64,000 bases of DNA from Variovorax sp. J22G73 (GTDB lineage Bacteria; Pseudomonadota; Gammaproteobacteria; Burkholderiales; Burkholderiaceae_C): NCBI RefSeq assembly GCF_030317035.1, contig NZ_JASZYK010000009.1, positions 62,001 to 126,000 on the forward strand, given 5' to 3'. Shown here piece by piece: positions 42,010 through 51,011 of the stretch; position 1 is the stretch's first letter; each line of letters begins with the position of its first letter. Below the pieces are notes generated by a model that did not search any database, was not told where the DNA came from, and saw nothing but the letters and a program-made list of their open reading frames with translations. The position numbers and the translations under genes are program-made.

Positions 42010-42795
42010 ATGACCATGCCGCACGTGAACTACGACACCGAAGACACCGTCTGCACGATCACGCTGAACCGGCCGGACAAGCGCAACGCCGTGCATGGCC
42101 CGATGGCGACCGAACTGCGCGAGGCCTTCGAGCGCTTCGAGGCCGACGACGCCCTGCGCGTGGCGGTGCTGACCGGCGCGGGCGGCCACTTCTGCGCCGG
42201 CGCCGACCTGGCCGCGGTGAGCGACCCCGCGCTGCGCAACGCGCTCGACCCCGCGGGCGGCGGCAACGCGCCGATGGGGCCGACGCGCATGGTCCTGTCG
42301 AAGCCGCTGGTCGCGGCCATCGCCGGTCATGCGGTGGCCGGCGGGCTCGAGCTGGCCCTGCTGGCCGACCTGCGCGTGGCCGACGAAGACGCGGTGCTGG
42401 GCGTGTTCTGCCGCCGCTGGGGCGTGCCGCTGATCGACGGCGGCACGGTGCGCCTGCCGCGCATCGTGGGCATGGCGCGCGCGCTCGACATGATCCTCAC
42501 CGGCCGCGCAGTGGGTGCCGCGGAGGCGTTGGCGATGGGGCTGGTCAATCGCACCACGCCGCCCGGCGGGGCGCTCGCCGCCGCGCAGCAGCTGGCGCGC
42601 GAGATTGCTTCGTTTCCGCAGCAGTGCATGCTGGCCGACCGCGCATCGGCCTATGCGCAGTGGGCGCTGCCGCTGGCCGATGCGCTGCGCGAAGAAGGCG
42701 TGCGCGGCGTGCCGATCGTGTTTGCCGAAGGCGAAGGCGGCGCCGCGCGCTTTGCCGCGGGCGCGGGGCGCCACGGCAGCTTCGTCAGTCGCTGA
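42010..42795 (+). CDS. Crotonase-family enoyl-CoA hydratase
   Basis: A 261-residue crotonase with oxyanion-hole segments GHFCAGADLAAV and GHAVAGGLELALLADLR. Of the two catalytic Glu positions of hydratases, the first (GGLELAL) is Glu, but the second lies in RRWGVPLIDGG and is Asp or absent, so hydration, isomerisation or lyase activity cannot be settled. It overlaps by 11 bp, convergently, the 3' end of the broken MocR-type gene. With the preceding ligase it could shorten or hydrate a CoA-activated aromatic side chain. The ATG at 42010 follows CGGAG at a short distance; a second in-frame ATG comes two codons later. Confidence 0.87.
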   Translation: MTMPHVNYDTEDTVCTITLNRPDKRNAVHGPMATELREAFERFEADDALRVAVLTGAGGHFCAGADLAAVSDPALRNALDPAGGGNAPMGPTRMVLSKPLVAAIAGHAVAGGLELALLADLRVADEDAVLGVFCRRWGVPLIDGGTVRLPRIVGMARALDMILTGRAVGAAEALAMGLVNRTTPPGGALAAAQQLAREIASFPQQCMLADRASAYAQWALPLADALREEGVRGVPIVFAEGEGGAARFAAGAGRHGSFVSR

Positions 42796-44173
42796 CGCGG
42801 CGGCGCAGCGCGGCCCGCAGCGCCTTCGCGAAGCGCGGGTCGGCCATGGCGCCCACGTTGAAACGCGACCAGCGCGACACCTGCGTCGAGTCGACGCTGA
42901 AGATGCGCCCCGGCGCCATCACGATCTTGCGCGGCAGCAGCTCCTTGGCGAACGCCAGCGAGTCGGCCACGCCGGGCAGCGCGGCCCACACGTAGAGCGA
43001 CTGCGGGGTGCGCGCGAACACCTCGGCGTCCACCGACTCGAAGAGCCTGGTCGCGTTGCGCGTGGCCTCGCCCAGCCGCGTCTGCAGCCGGTTCAGGTGG
43101 CGCTGGTAGTGGCCCTCGCTCAAGATCACGTCGACCGTGCGCTCGCAGTACTCCGAGCTGCTCACGTGGATCAGCGCCTTCAGGTCCGCCAGGTCGCTCG
43201 CCAGGTCGGCCCCGCAGGCGATGAAGCCCACGCGCAAGGCGGCCGAGAACGACTTCGAGAAACTGCCGATGTAGATGGTGCGCTCCAGCTGGTCGAGCGC
43301 CGAGAGTCGCGGCAGCGCGGTGGGCTTGAAGTCGGCCAGCGGATCGTCCTCGACGATGAGCAGGTCGTACTTCTACGCCAGCTGCAGCACGCGGAACGCC
43401 TTGGCCGGCGAAATGTCGGAGCCGGTGGGGTTGTGCGCGATCGACTGCGTGAAGAACAGGCGCGGGCGCTCGGCCACGAGCAGGCGCTCCAGCGCTTCGA
43501 GATCGGGCCCGTCGGCCAGGCGCGGCACGGCCAGCATCTGCGCGCCCGCAAGCTTGAGCTTGCCGAACAGCGGGTAGTAGCCGGGGTCGTCCACCAGCAC
43601 CTTGCCGCCGGGCGGCACGAAGTAGCGGATGACGATGTCCATCGCCTCGTTGGCGCCGTGCGTGAGCACGATCTGCCGCGGCTCGGCGCCGATGCCGAAG
43701 TCGGCCAGCTTGCGCACCAGGTGGTCGCGCAGCGGCGCGTAGCCGAAGCGGCTTCCATAGCGAAACAGCGCGCCGAGCCCCGTGCGGACCACCTTGGGGT
43801 GGTACTTGTCCAGCCGCACGTCGGCCAGCCATTCGACCGGCGGAAAGCCGTCGCCCACGGCCACGGCGTCGGGCTGCGTCTTGAGCTGCTCGCGCATGAG
43901 CCACACGATGTCCATGGCGCGGCCCAGGCTACCGGCGTCTTCTTCCACCGGCTTGGCGGTCTGCTGCGCGAGCACGAAATAGCCGGAGCCGCGCCGCGGC
44001 TCGACCAGCCCGCGCGACACCAGCAGCTCGAAGGCCGCCACCACGGTGTTCTTGGCGTAGCCGTGCAGCTGGGCCAGTTCGCGCAGCGAAGGCAGCTTGT
44101 CGCCGGCCTTGTAGGCGCCGCTGGCAATCTGGCGTTCGAGGGTGCTGGCGAGCGAGTCTGCAATGGTCGTCAT
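42785..44173 (-). pseudogene. MocR/GntR-aminotransferase regulator interrupted by an in-frame TAG
   Basis: A full MocR-type regulator can be read over 462 codons except for one TAG at 43375-43373 (codon 267). Before it come a GntR winged helix (KLPSLRELAQLHGYAKNTVV) and the first half of the aminotransferase fold (HNPTGSD). The same frame continues directly after it with KYDLLIVEDDPLADFKPT, the PLP-lysine motif GSFSKSF (Lys 307) and a normal C-terminus. The relatives' residue here is probably Gln (CAG) or His, so one substitution explains the stop. A truncated product would lack the PLP lysine. It faces mvaA across repeated ACTGT boxes. A sequencing error or readthrough remains possible. Confidence 0.85.
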
Positions 44174-44181
44174 GGGGCGCG

Positions 44182-44239
44182 ACTGTGACACAGCGCGGGC
44201 GTTGGGCACGTCACTGTCCGCACTGTCCCGCCAAACTGT
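44182..44239. promoter_or_regulatory. Four ACTGT direct repeats between the MocR gene and mvaA
   Basis: ACTGT occurs in the same orientation at 44182, 44213, 44222 and 44235. The middle two are part of CACTGTCC repeated in tandem with a 9-bp period. Direct repeats in the divergent gap are typical of MocR operators. Control of mvaA by the broken neighbour is inferred. Confidence 0.5.
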
Positions 44240-44310
44240 GCCTTCCGCCGGCGGTACAGCCGACCTAAATTGCCTGCTCCCGAATTCACCTCCTGAAGAG
44301 ACACGCAACG

Positions 44311-45597
44311 ATGGTCGCCGACGCCCGCATTCCCAACTTTCGCGCACTCACTCCCGCACAGCGCTTCGAACACATCGCGCGCGCCGCCGCGCTCACCCCC
44401 GACGAGGTGGCGCTGCTGGTCGCGCCCGGCGCGCTAAGTGTGGAGCGCGCCAACGGCATGGTCGAGAACGTGATCGGCACCTTCGAGCTGCCGCTGGGCG
44501 TGGCCGGCAACTTTCTCGTCAACGGCCGCGAGTACCTGGTGCCGATGGTGGTCGAGGAGCCCTCGGTGGTCGCCGCCGCTTCGTTCATGGCCAAGCTGGC
44601 GCGCGAAGGCGGCGGCTTCGAGGCCTCGAGCACCGGGCCGATCATGCGGGCCCAGGTTCAGGTGCTCGGCGTGGGCGACCCCTACGGTGCGCGGCAGGCG
44701 CTGCTGCGCGCACGCGACCAGATCCTGGAAGTGGCGAACAGCCGCGACAAGGTGCTGATCGGCCTGGGCGGCGGCTGCCGCGACATCGAGGTGCACGTGT
44801 TTCCCGATACGCCGCGCGGCGCGATGGTGGTGATGCACCTGATCGTCGACGTGCGCGACGCCATGGGGGCCAACACCGTCAACACCATGGCCGAGGCCGT
44901 GTCGCCGCTGGTCGAGAAACTCACCGGTGGCACGGTGCGCCTGCGCATCCTGTCGAACCTGGCCGACCTGCGCCTGGCGCGCGCCCGCGTGCGGCTGACG
45001 CCCGAGGTGCTGAAGACCAAGGAGCGCAGCGGCGAAGAAATCGTTGAGGGCGTGCTCGATGCGTACACCTTCGCAGCCGTCGACCCCTACCGCGCGGCGA
45101 CCCACAACAAGGGAATCATGAACGGCATCGACCCGGTGATCGTCGCGACCGGCAACGACTGGCGCGCTGTCGAAGCCGGCGCGCATGCGTATGCCTGCCG
45201 CAGCGGGCGCTATACGTCGCTCACCACGTGGGAGAAAGACAAGACCGGCGCACTCGTCGGCACCATCGAGATGCCGATGCCCGTGGGCCTGGTGGGTGGC
45301 GCGACCAAGACGCACCCGCTCGCGCAGCTGTCGCTGAAGATCCTCGGCGTGAAGTCCGCGCAGGAGCTGGGCGAAGTCGCCGTGGCCGTCGGGCTGGCGC
45401 AGAACCTGGGCGCGCTGCGTGCGCTGGCGACCGAAGGCATCCAGCGCGGCCACATGGCGCTGCACGCCCGCAACATCGCCTTGGTGGCGGGCGCCACGGG
45501 CGACGAGATCGACACGGTGGCGAAGCAGATGGCCGCGGAGCACGACGTGCGCACCGACCGCGCGGTGGCGCTGCTCGAGGCGCTGCGCAAGAAATAA
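44311..45597 (+). CDS. mvaA: Degradative class II HMG-CoA reductase (mevalonate-oxidising)
   Basis: A 428-residue class II 3-hydroxy-3-methylglutaryl-CoA reductase. In bacteria that grow on mevalonate this enzyme oxidises mevalonate plus CoA to HMG-CoA with two NAD+. Length and numbering coincide with the Pseudomonas mevalonii enzyme: catalytic E83 (VEEPSV), K267 (HNKGIM), D283 (GND) and H381 (RGHMALH). D146, the residue linked to NAD(H) preference there, is also Asp here. The segment ENVIGTFELPLGVAGNFLVN is the class II signature. Betaproteobacteria normally make isoprenoids by the MEP route, so a biosynthetic role is unlikely. HMG-CoA lyase, needed next, is not in the window. A transporter follows on the same strand. 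Confidence 0.95.
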   Translation: MVADARIPNFRALTPAQRFEHIARAAALTPDEVALLVAPGALSVERANGMVENVIGTFELPLGVAGNFLVNGREYLVPMVVEEPSVVAAASFMAKLAREGGGFEASSTGPIMRAQVQVLGVGDPYGARQALLRARDQILEVANSRDKVLIGLGGGCRDIEVHVFPDTPRGAMVVMHLIVDVRDAMGANTVNTMAEAVSPLVEKLTGGTVRLRILSNLADLRLARARVRLTPEVLKTKERSGEEIVEGVLDAYTFAAVDPYRAATHNKGIMNGIDPVIVATGNDWRAVEAGAHAYACRSGRYTSLTTWEKDKTGALVGTIEMPMPVGLVGGATKTHPLAQLSLKILGVKSAQELGEVAVAVGLAQNLGALRALATEGIQRGHMALHARNIALVAGATGDEIDTVAKQMAAEHDVRTDRAVALLEALRKK

Positions 45598-45685
45598 GCA
45601 GGCAGGCATCGCGGGCGAGCCCCGCGTCCACGACGAGAACGACGACGGCAATGACGACAACCACGACAAAGACGGAGACAACAAC

Positions 45686-46147
45686 ATGAAGACAAACAGT
45701 GCGCCCCCCGCGGGCCACGGCCCCTGGCGGCTGGTCGAGATATGGGGCGACACGGCCGACCTGGGCCACCTGGCGTGGTCGATCGCCATCGGGCTGGTGG
45801 TGAGCCTGGCCGGCTTCCTGGTGGCCAACCGCGTGCTCGCGAGCGCGGTGGCCACGCCCGAGCTGGCGCGCGCCTACGCCATGCTCGCCGGGCTCGGCGG
45901 CTGCGTGGTGTCGGGCGTGATCTGCGCCCTGCTGTTCGCGCCCAAGCGCGAGGTGGTGGAAGGCGCCGCGGCCGATCCGCGCTGGCGCGAGGAGGTGCTG
46001 GCCGAACTGGCCGGCGAGCACGGCAGCCTGGGCTCGGTCGACGACCTGCCGCCCTCGGTGGTGCGCGAGATGAAGGAGCTTGAAATCTACGAGCTGTTCG
46101 CGTCGTACAAGCCGCGCGATGCGGCCAGGGAAGGGGTCGCGCCATGA
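45686..46147 (+). CDS. Small two-helix membrane protein, partner of the TctA-like permease
   Basis: A 153-residue protein with two clear transmembrane segments (LAWSIAIGLVVSLAGFLVA and YAMLAGLGGCVVSGVICALL) followed by a charged cytoplasmic tail (KREVVEGAAADPRWREE, MKELEIYELFASYKPRD). It is not recognisable as a standard TctB, which has four helices, but occupies the same place before a large permease. The stop overlaps the permease start (ATGA), so a fixed ratio of the two is likely. The 88-bp leader after mvaA is rich in GAC/AAC triplets and should be unstructured. It is probably an accessory subunit of a secondary transporter for mevalonate or a related acid. Confidence 0.75.
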   Translation: MKTNSAPPAGHGPWRLVEIWGDTADLGHLAWSIAIGLVVSLAGFLVANRVLASAVATPELARAYAMLAGLGGCVVSGVICALLFAPKREVVEGAAADPRWREEVLAELAGEHGSLGSVDDLPPSVVREMKELEIYELFASYKPRDAAREGVAP

Positions 46148-47532
46148 TCGACGCCGCACTCTTCCACCAGATCCTCGTCGCCACGGGCATGGGCCTTGTC
46201 GGCGCGGTGGTGTTCGCCGCCATTGGGCTCGTCTCGGGCACCGACGAGACCACCACGCTGGCACCACTCACGCTGCTGGTGGTGCTGCTGGGCGTGCCGC
46301 CCGAGGGCGTGTTCACCTTCTTCCTGGCGGCCGCCGTGGCCAAGCACATGACGCACGCGGTGCCCACCGCGCTGCTGGGCATTCCGGGCGACACCATGGC
46401 CACGCCGCTGCTGCAGGACGCCAACGTGCTGCGCAACCTGGGCGTGCCGCACATCGCGCTGCGCAAGATGGTGTCGGGCGCGATCATCGCGGCCTTCGTC
46501 GCGGTGCCGCTGGCCGTGCTGTTCGCGGTGCTGCTGGCGCCCTACGGCGCGGCCATCACCAAGGCGGCGCCGTGGATCTTCGTGGTGGCGGCCGTGGCCA
46601 TCGCCTGGTTCTCCAGCGGGCGCTGGGCCTCGGTGGCCACGCTGGTGCCGTTCGTGGTGGTGATCGTGGCGCTGCAGGCGCTCACCGGCAAGTACGGCGT
46701 CAAGCTCAGCATCAGCTACTTCCTGGGCATTGCCATCGGGCCGCTGGTGGCCGACCTGTTCTCGGTGATTTCGCCGGCGGCGCGCTCCCGCATGAAGCGC
46801 GACACGGTGCGCACCTTTTCGCTGGCGCCCGACGTGAAGGGCTGGTCGGGCTACTTTCCCAACCCGTTCAAGGTGCTCGACCGCTCGCAGGTGAAGTGGA
46901 CGCTGGCGACGGCGGCCGTTTCCAGCGCCACCTTCGTGTTCAGCCCGGTCGCGATGACGGTGGTGCTGGGCGAGCTGGTGGGCTCGCGCATCAAGCATGC
47001 GTACCACCGGCTCACCACCACGCTGGCCGCGCGCAACGGCGTGACCGAGGCGACCTACATCGCCGAGGCGCTGATTCCGCTGATTGCCATAGGCCTCCCG
47101 CTGAGCCCGGTGGCGGCCGGCCCGGCGGCGCCGCTGTTCAACGCGCCGCCGGTCTACACCATCGACGCGGCCACGGGCCAGACCCACAACCTGCACAACC
47201 TGCTGAGCCACTGGGAGTTCCTGGGCTACGGCATGCTGGCGGTGGTGCTGGCGGCGCTGGTGGCCTACCCGTTCACCATGAACTTCGCGCGCCGTGCGGC
47301 GCTGTTCGTCTCGCGCAAGGTGAGCCACGAGGCGATCATCGCGACCTTCGTCGGGCTGATCGTGGTCATCAGCGTGTGGGAAGGCCAGCTGCTCGGGCTG
47401 CTGGTGATCCTGACGATGGGGCTGCTGGGCGGGCTGCTGTCGCGGGCCATCGGCTTCAACACCGGCGTGCAGTTCATGGGCTACTACACGGCAGTGCTGA
47501 CGGTGCCGGCGGTGGTCAAGGCGTTTTCCTAG
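46144..47532 (+). CDS. TctA-like multi-helix permease, candidate mevalonate transporter
   Basis: A 462-residue inner-membrane protein with about ten to twelve hydrophobic segments. It resembles the large subunit of tripartite tricarboxylate transporters in layout: a Gly/Pro-rich re-entrant-like motif near residue 75 (LLGIPGDTMATPLL) and a second related one near 310 (LIPLIAIGLPLSPVAAGP). These are the two pseudo-symmetric substrate loops expected in TctA. No TctC binding protein is adjacent, and the small partner differs from TctB, so this may be a binding-protein-independent form. Linkage to mvaA suggests mevalonate as substrate. It overlaps the convergent AsmA-like gene by 17 bp. Confidence 0.8.
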   Translation: MIDAALFHQILVATGMGLVGAVVFAAIGLVSGTDETTTLAPLTLLVVLLGVPPEGVFTFFLAAAVAKHMTHAVPTALLGIPGDTMATPLLQDANVLRNLGVPHIALRKMVSGAIIAAFVAVPLAVLFAVLLAPYGAAITKAAPWIFVVAAVAIAWFSSGRWASVATLVPFVVVIVALQALTGKYGVKLSISYFLGIAIGPLVADLFSVISPAARSRMKRDTVRTFSLAPDVKGWSGYFPNPFKVLDRSQVKWTLATAAVSSATFVFSPVAMTVVLGELVGSRIKHAYHRLTTTLAARNGVTEATYIAEALIPLIAIGLPLSPVAAGPAAPLFNAPPVYTIDAATGQTHNLHNLLSHWEFLGYGMLAVVLAALVAYPFTMNFARRAALFVSRKVSHEAIIATFVGLIVVISVWEGQLLGLLVILTMGLLGGLLSRAIGFNTGVQFMGYYTAVLTVPAVVKAFS

Positions 47533-48883
47533 GACCGGAGGCCTTGGGCGCAGCGGGCGCTGGCTTGGAGTCGGGCTTGGCCTGCGCCGGCTTCTTGTCT
47601 CCGCCGAACAGCTTTTCCACCTGCTGCCCCACGCGCGCGCCGATGGCGGTGCCCACGCCCGGCAGCACCGCGCTGCCGATGGCCGCGCCGGTGAGCGCGC
47701 CGCCGGTCAGCGACAGCTCGGGGTCGCTCATGGTGCCGCCGATCTTCAGCGGCACGCCGACCACGCCGTCGACCAGGTCGACCGCGATCTCGCCGTCGAG
47801 CTTGCGGTTGAACATCTTCAGGTTGCCGCTGGCGGTGAGCACGCCCGAGCGCGCCTTCAGGTTGGTGTAGCGCATCACCACGCCGTCTTCGGTGCCCTGG
47901 GTGTCGAGCGTGCCGGTGAGCTGGTCGAGCGGCGTGCGCCCGCCGCGGCTGATGCCGGCGGTGGTCACGGCCTTGAGCACGTCCAGCTTGGTGAGCGTGG
48001 CGGGCTGCACGGTGAAGGCGGTGCGGGTGTGCAGGCTGCGCATGAGCGCGCCCAGGTCTTCGGCGGTGTCGGCCTCGGCCGTGAGCGTGGTCTGGCCCGA
48101 CACCTTGCCCGCCACCGACGTGCGGCGGTCGAAGGCCTGCACCAGGCTTTCGATGTCGATCTGCCGCGGCTCCAGCTCGGCCGACACGCGCAGCTTGCCG
48201 GTGGGCAGCGTCTCGAGCCGGGTCACGCCGTTCCACGTGCCGCCGCCCGCGTCGATGCGGGTGCGCCAGCGGTCCAGGCCCGACTCGCGGTCCAGCCGCA
48301 GGCGCACCGGCGACGCCAGCCCGGCGCGCTCGAGGCGCAGCTGGCGCGGGCGCCATTGGGGGTCGAAGCTGAGCTCGCCGTCGTAGGCCAGGGCAATGTC
48401 GCGCCGGTCGATCCAGACCACGTCGCGCCAGCGCACCTTTTCCACGGGCACGGGGGCCAGCGTCCAGGGCGCGGGCAGCGCGACCACGTTGGCGCCCTCC
48501 TTCGGCTTGGGCCCCTTGCCGCGAAACTCGCGCACCGAGGCGCGCGGCAGCACCAGGCTCTCGACCTCGATCTGGTCCAGCGCAATGACGCGGTGCAGCA
48601 GCGGCGCGAGCTGCAGCTGCAGGCGCACCCGCTTCAGGGTGATGGGGCGGCCCTGGTCGGTGGCGACGTCTTCGAGCACCAGCATGGGCGTGGGCAGCAA
48701 CGCCCAGTGCGCGTTGCCGACCTTCAGCGCCACGCCGAAGCGCTGCTCGAAGCCCTCGGCGATGCGCGCGGCCACCTGCTCGTCGGTCGGGAGCTTGGCG
48801 CGCACCACCAGCACCAGCACGCCGATGCCCAGCAGCAAGACGGCGGCAATGCCGATGAGCCAACGGCGGACGGGGTGCTTCAT
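47516..48883 (-). CDS. AsmA-like envelope protein
   Basis: A 455-residue protein with an N-terminal membrane anchor (WLIGIAAVLLLGIGVLVLVV) and a large periplasmic beta-rich body. The AsmA-type pattern is seen as repeated strands (VESLVLPRASVREFRGKGP, LDQLTGTLDTQGTEDGV) and a conserved C-terminal SGNLKMFNRKLDGEIAVDL. Next comes GGTMSDPELSLTGG, the common end of this family. The last 30 residues are a Lys/Pro/Ala tail. AsmA-like proteins form grooves for phospholipid transfer between membranes; whether this one does so is unknown. It is convergent with the permease gene. Confidence 0.85.
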   Translation of the reverse strand: MKHPVRRWLIGIAAVLLLGIGVLVLVVRAKLPTDEQVAARIAEGFEQRFGVALKVGNAHWALLPTPMLVLEDVATDQGRPITLKRVRLQLQLAPLLHRVIALDQIEVESLVLPRASVREFRGKGPKPKEGANVVALPAPWTLAPVPVEKVRWRDVVWIDRRDIALAYDGELSFDPQWRPRQLRLERAGLASPVRLRLDRESGLDRWRTRIDAGGGTWNGVTRLETLPTGKLRVSAELEPRQIDIESLVQAFDRRTSVAGKVSGQTTLTAEADTAEDLGALMRSLHTRTAFTVQPATLTKLDVLKAVTTAGISRGGRTPLDQLTGTLDTQGTEDGVVMRYTNLKARSGVLTASGNLKMFNRKLDGEIAVDLVDGVVGVPLKIGGTMSDPELSLTGGALTGAAIGSAVLPGVGTAIGARVGQQVEKLFGGDKKPAQAKPDSKPAPAAPKASGPRKTP

Positions 48884-48998
48884 CGATCCAAGTTAACACG
48901 CAAAGGCGACTGCCCTTGTCAGCCGCCGTCGCTATAGTTTTGCCACCTTTGCAGGCAAGAACACCTGAAGCACACCGTAAGCACACCGAAAGAACCGC

Positions 48999-49421
48999 AT
49001 GCGTATCTGGAAAAAAGAAATCTCCGTCGAGCAACTCACCCTCAACCACGTCGGCACGGCCGTGTCCACGCTGGGCATGGAGTTCCTGGAGGTGGGCGAC
49101 GACTTCATCCGCGCCCGTTGCCCGGTCGACGAGCGCACCCGCCAGCCCTACGGCATCCTGCACGGCGGCGTGTCGGTGGTGCTGGCCGAGACCCTGGGCT
49201 CCTGCGGCGCCCACTACTCGGCCCCCGAAGGCGACCGCGCCGTGGGCCTGGACATCAACGCCAACCACATCCGCTCGGTGACCAGCGGCTGGGTCATCGG
49301 CACCGCCCGGCCGGTGCACCGCGGGCGCACCACGCAGGTGTGGCAGATCGACATGACGAACGAGGCGGGCGAACTGACCTGCGTGTCGCGGATCACGATG
49401 GCGGTGCTGCAGCCGCGCTGA
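48999..49421 (+). CDS. PaaI/YdiI-type hotdog thioesterase
   Basis: A 140-residue hotdog-fold thioesterase. The family pattern YGILHGGVSVVLAETLGSCGA is complete, with the Gly-rich turn and catalytic Glu. VGLDINANHIRSV follows, and the C-terminal strand ends in RITMAVL. It should hydrolyse acyl- or aroyl-CoA thioesters, possibly 1,4-dihydroxy-2-naphthoyl-CoA or phenylacetyl-type CoAs. The broad family prevents a closer guess. The ATG at 48999 has GAAAGAA upstream, a weak ribosome-binding site. It stands alone between the AsmA-like gene (divergent) and the NCS2 permease gene (166 bp downstream). Confidence 0.88.
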   Translation: MRIWKKEISVEQLTLNHVGTAVSTLGMEFLEVGDDFIRARCPVDERTRQPYGILHGGVSVVLAETLGSCGAHYSAPEGDRAVGLDINANHIRSVTSGWVIGTARPVHRGRTTQVWQIDMTNEAGELTCVSRITMAVLQPR

Positions 49422-49587
49422 GCGGGCGCGTCCGGTGCCGGGCGCCTTCGCGGCCGGCCTTGTTTTCTCCAATGTGCAGGGTGCGAGCCGGTGTTCAGCC
49501 CCCCTTTCCTCACCCACAATCACGCCCCGGGAAAGCCAGGGCGTCCTGGCCACCGAGCACACACATCCAACAAGAGGAGAACAAGCA

Positions 49588-50871
49588 ATGTTCAACTGGA
49601 CAGAACGACCCGCGTCCGCGCTGGCCAACGGCGCGGTCATTGCGCCGGACGAGCGGCTGCCCTGGCTGCAGACCGGCGCCATGGGCGTGCAGCACGTGAT
49701 CGCCATGTTCGGCGCCACGGTGCTGGCGCCGATCCTGATGGGCTTCAGCCCCAACATCGCCATCCTGATGAGCGGCATCGGCACGCTCATCTTCTATTTC
49801 GTCACCGGCGGCAAGGTGCCCAGCTACCTGGGCTCCAGCTTCGCCTTCATCGGCGTGGTGATCGCGGCCAGCGGCTACGCGGGCAAGGGGCCCAACGCCA
49901 ACATCGCGGTGGCGCTGGGCGGCATCATCGCCTGCGGGGTGGTCTACATACTGATAGGGGCGCTGGTGCAGGCCATCGGCACCGGCTGGATCGAGCGCTT
50001 CATGCCGCCCGTGGTCACAGGCGCGGTGGTGGCCGTCATCGGCCTGAACCTGGCGAGCGTGCCCATCAAGAACATGGCCGCCAGCAACTTCGACTCGTGG
50101 ATGCAGGCGGTGACCTTCCTGTGCGTGGGCCTGGTGGCGGTGTTCGCGCGCGGCATGCTGCAGCGCCTGCTCATCCTGGTCGGGCTGATCCTGGCCACGG
50201 TGGTCTACGCGGTGCTGACCAACCTGCTGGGCATGGGCAAGCCGGTGGACCTGAGCGGCATCGCCAACGCGGCCTGGTTCGGCCTTCCAACCTTCACCAC
50301 GCCGGTGTTCACGGCCAACGCGATGCTGCTGATTGCGCCGGTGGCGATCATCCTGGTGGCTGAAAACCTGGGCCACCTGAAGGCGGTGACGGCCATGACG
50401 GGGCGCAACCTCGACCCGTACATGGGCCGCGCGTTCATCGGCGACGGCATCGCCACGGTGGTGAGCGGCGCCGCGGGCGGCACGGGCGTGACCACCTACG
50501 CCGAGAACATCGGCGTGATGGCGGCCACGCGCATCTACTCCACCGCGGTGTTCGTGGTGGCGGCGGTGATTGCGCTGGTGCTGGGCTTCAGCCCCAAGTT
50601 CGGCGCGCTGATCCAGGCGATTCCGCTGCCGGTGATGGGCGGCGTGAGCATCGTGGTGTTCGGGCTGATCGCCATCGCGGGCGCGAAGATCTGGGTCGAC
50701 AACAAGGTCGACTTCTCGCAGAACAAGAACCTGATCGTGGCGGCCATCACGCTGATCATCGGCACGGGCGACTTCACGCTGAAGTTCGGCGACTTCGCGC
50801 TGGGCGGCATCGGTACCGCCACCTTCGGGGCGATCATTCTTTACGCCCTGCTGGGCCGCTCGAAGAACTGA
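49588..50871 (+). CDS. NCS2-family nucleobase permease (UraA-like)
   Basis: A 427-residue proton-coupled nucleobase transporter with about 12-14 hydrophobic helices. Recognisable patterns are LQTGAMGVQHVIAMFGATVLAPIL, GSSFAFIGVV, the substrate-site segment LIAPVAIILVAENLGHLKAV with the conserved Glu, and GGTGVTTYAENIGVMA with the second Glu. These features point to uracil rather than xanthine/urate, but the choice is not certain. GAGGAGA lies 8 bp before the ATG. No pyrimidine-catabolism gene is adjacent. A long inverted repeat follows its stop. Confidence 0.9.
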   Translation: MFNWTERPASALANGAVIAPDERLPWLQTGAMGVQHVIAMFGATVLAPILMGFSPNIAILMSGIGTLIFYFVTGGKVPSYLGSSFAFIGVVIAASGYAGKGPNANIAVALGGIIACGVVYILIGALVQAIGTGWIERFMPPVVTGAVVAVIGLNLASVPIKNMAASNFDSWMQAVTFLCVGLVAVFARGMLQRLLILVGLILATVVYAVLTNLLGMGKPVDLSGIANAAWFGLPTFTTPVFTANAMLLIAPVAIILVAENLGHLKAVTAMTGRNLDPYMGRAFIGDGIATVVSGAAGGTGVTTYAENIGVMAATRIYSTAVFVVAAVIALVLGFSPKFGALIQAIPLPVMGGVSIVVFGLIAIAGAKIWVDNKVDFSQNKNLIVAAITLIIGTGDFTLKFGDFALGGIGTATFGAIILYALLGRSKN

Positions 50872-50879
50872 GCCGGCGC

Positions 50880-50926
50880 GCCCCCTGAAAAGTGCAACCT
50901 CATGAAAGAAGTGTTGTCCAGGGGGC
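50880..50926. repeat. Inverted repeat after the NCS2 permease gene
   Basis: GCCCCCTG (50880-50887) and CAGGGGGC (50919-50926) are perfect 8-bp arms with a 31-nt loop that contains GTGCAAC and GTGTTGTC. No T-run follows. It lies between the permease stop and minC and may end transcription poorly or bind a factor. Confidence 0.5.
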
Positions 50927-51011
50927 TACAGCCGGGGCCGGGTCTGCGGGGTTCGGCCCGCGCCCGTTAGACTCCAACGCTTTTCGCACCGACGTTTTCC
51001 GACGCTTTCCA

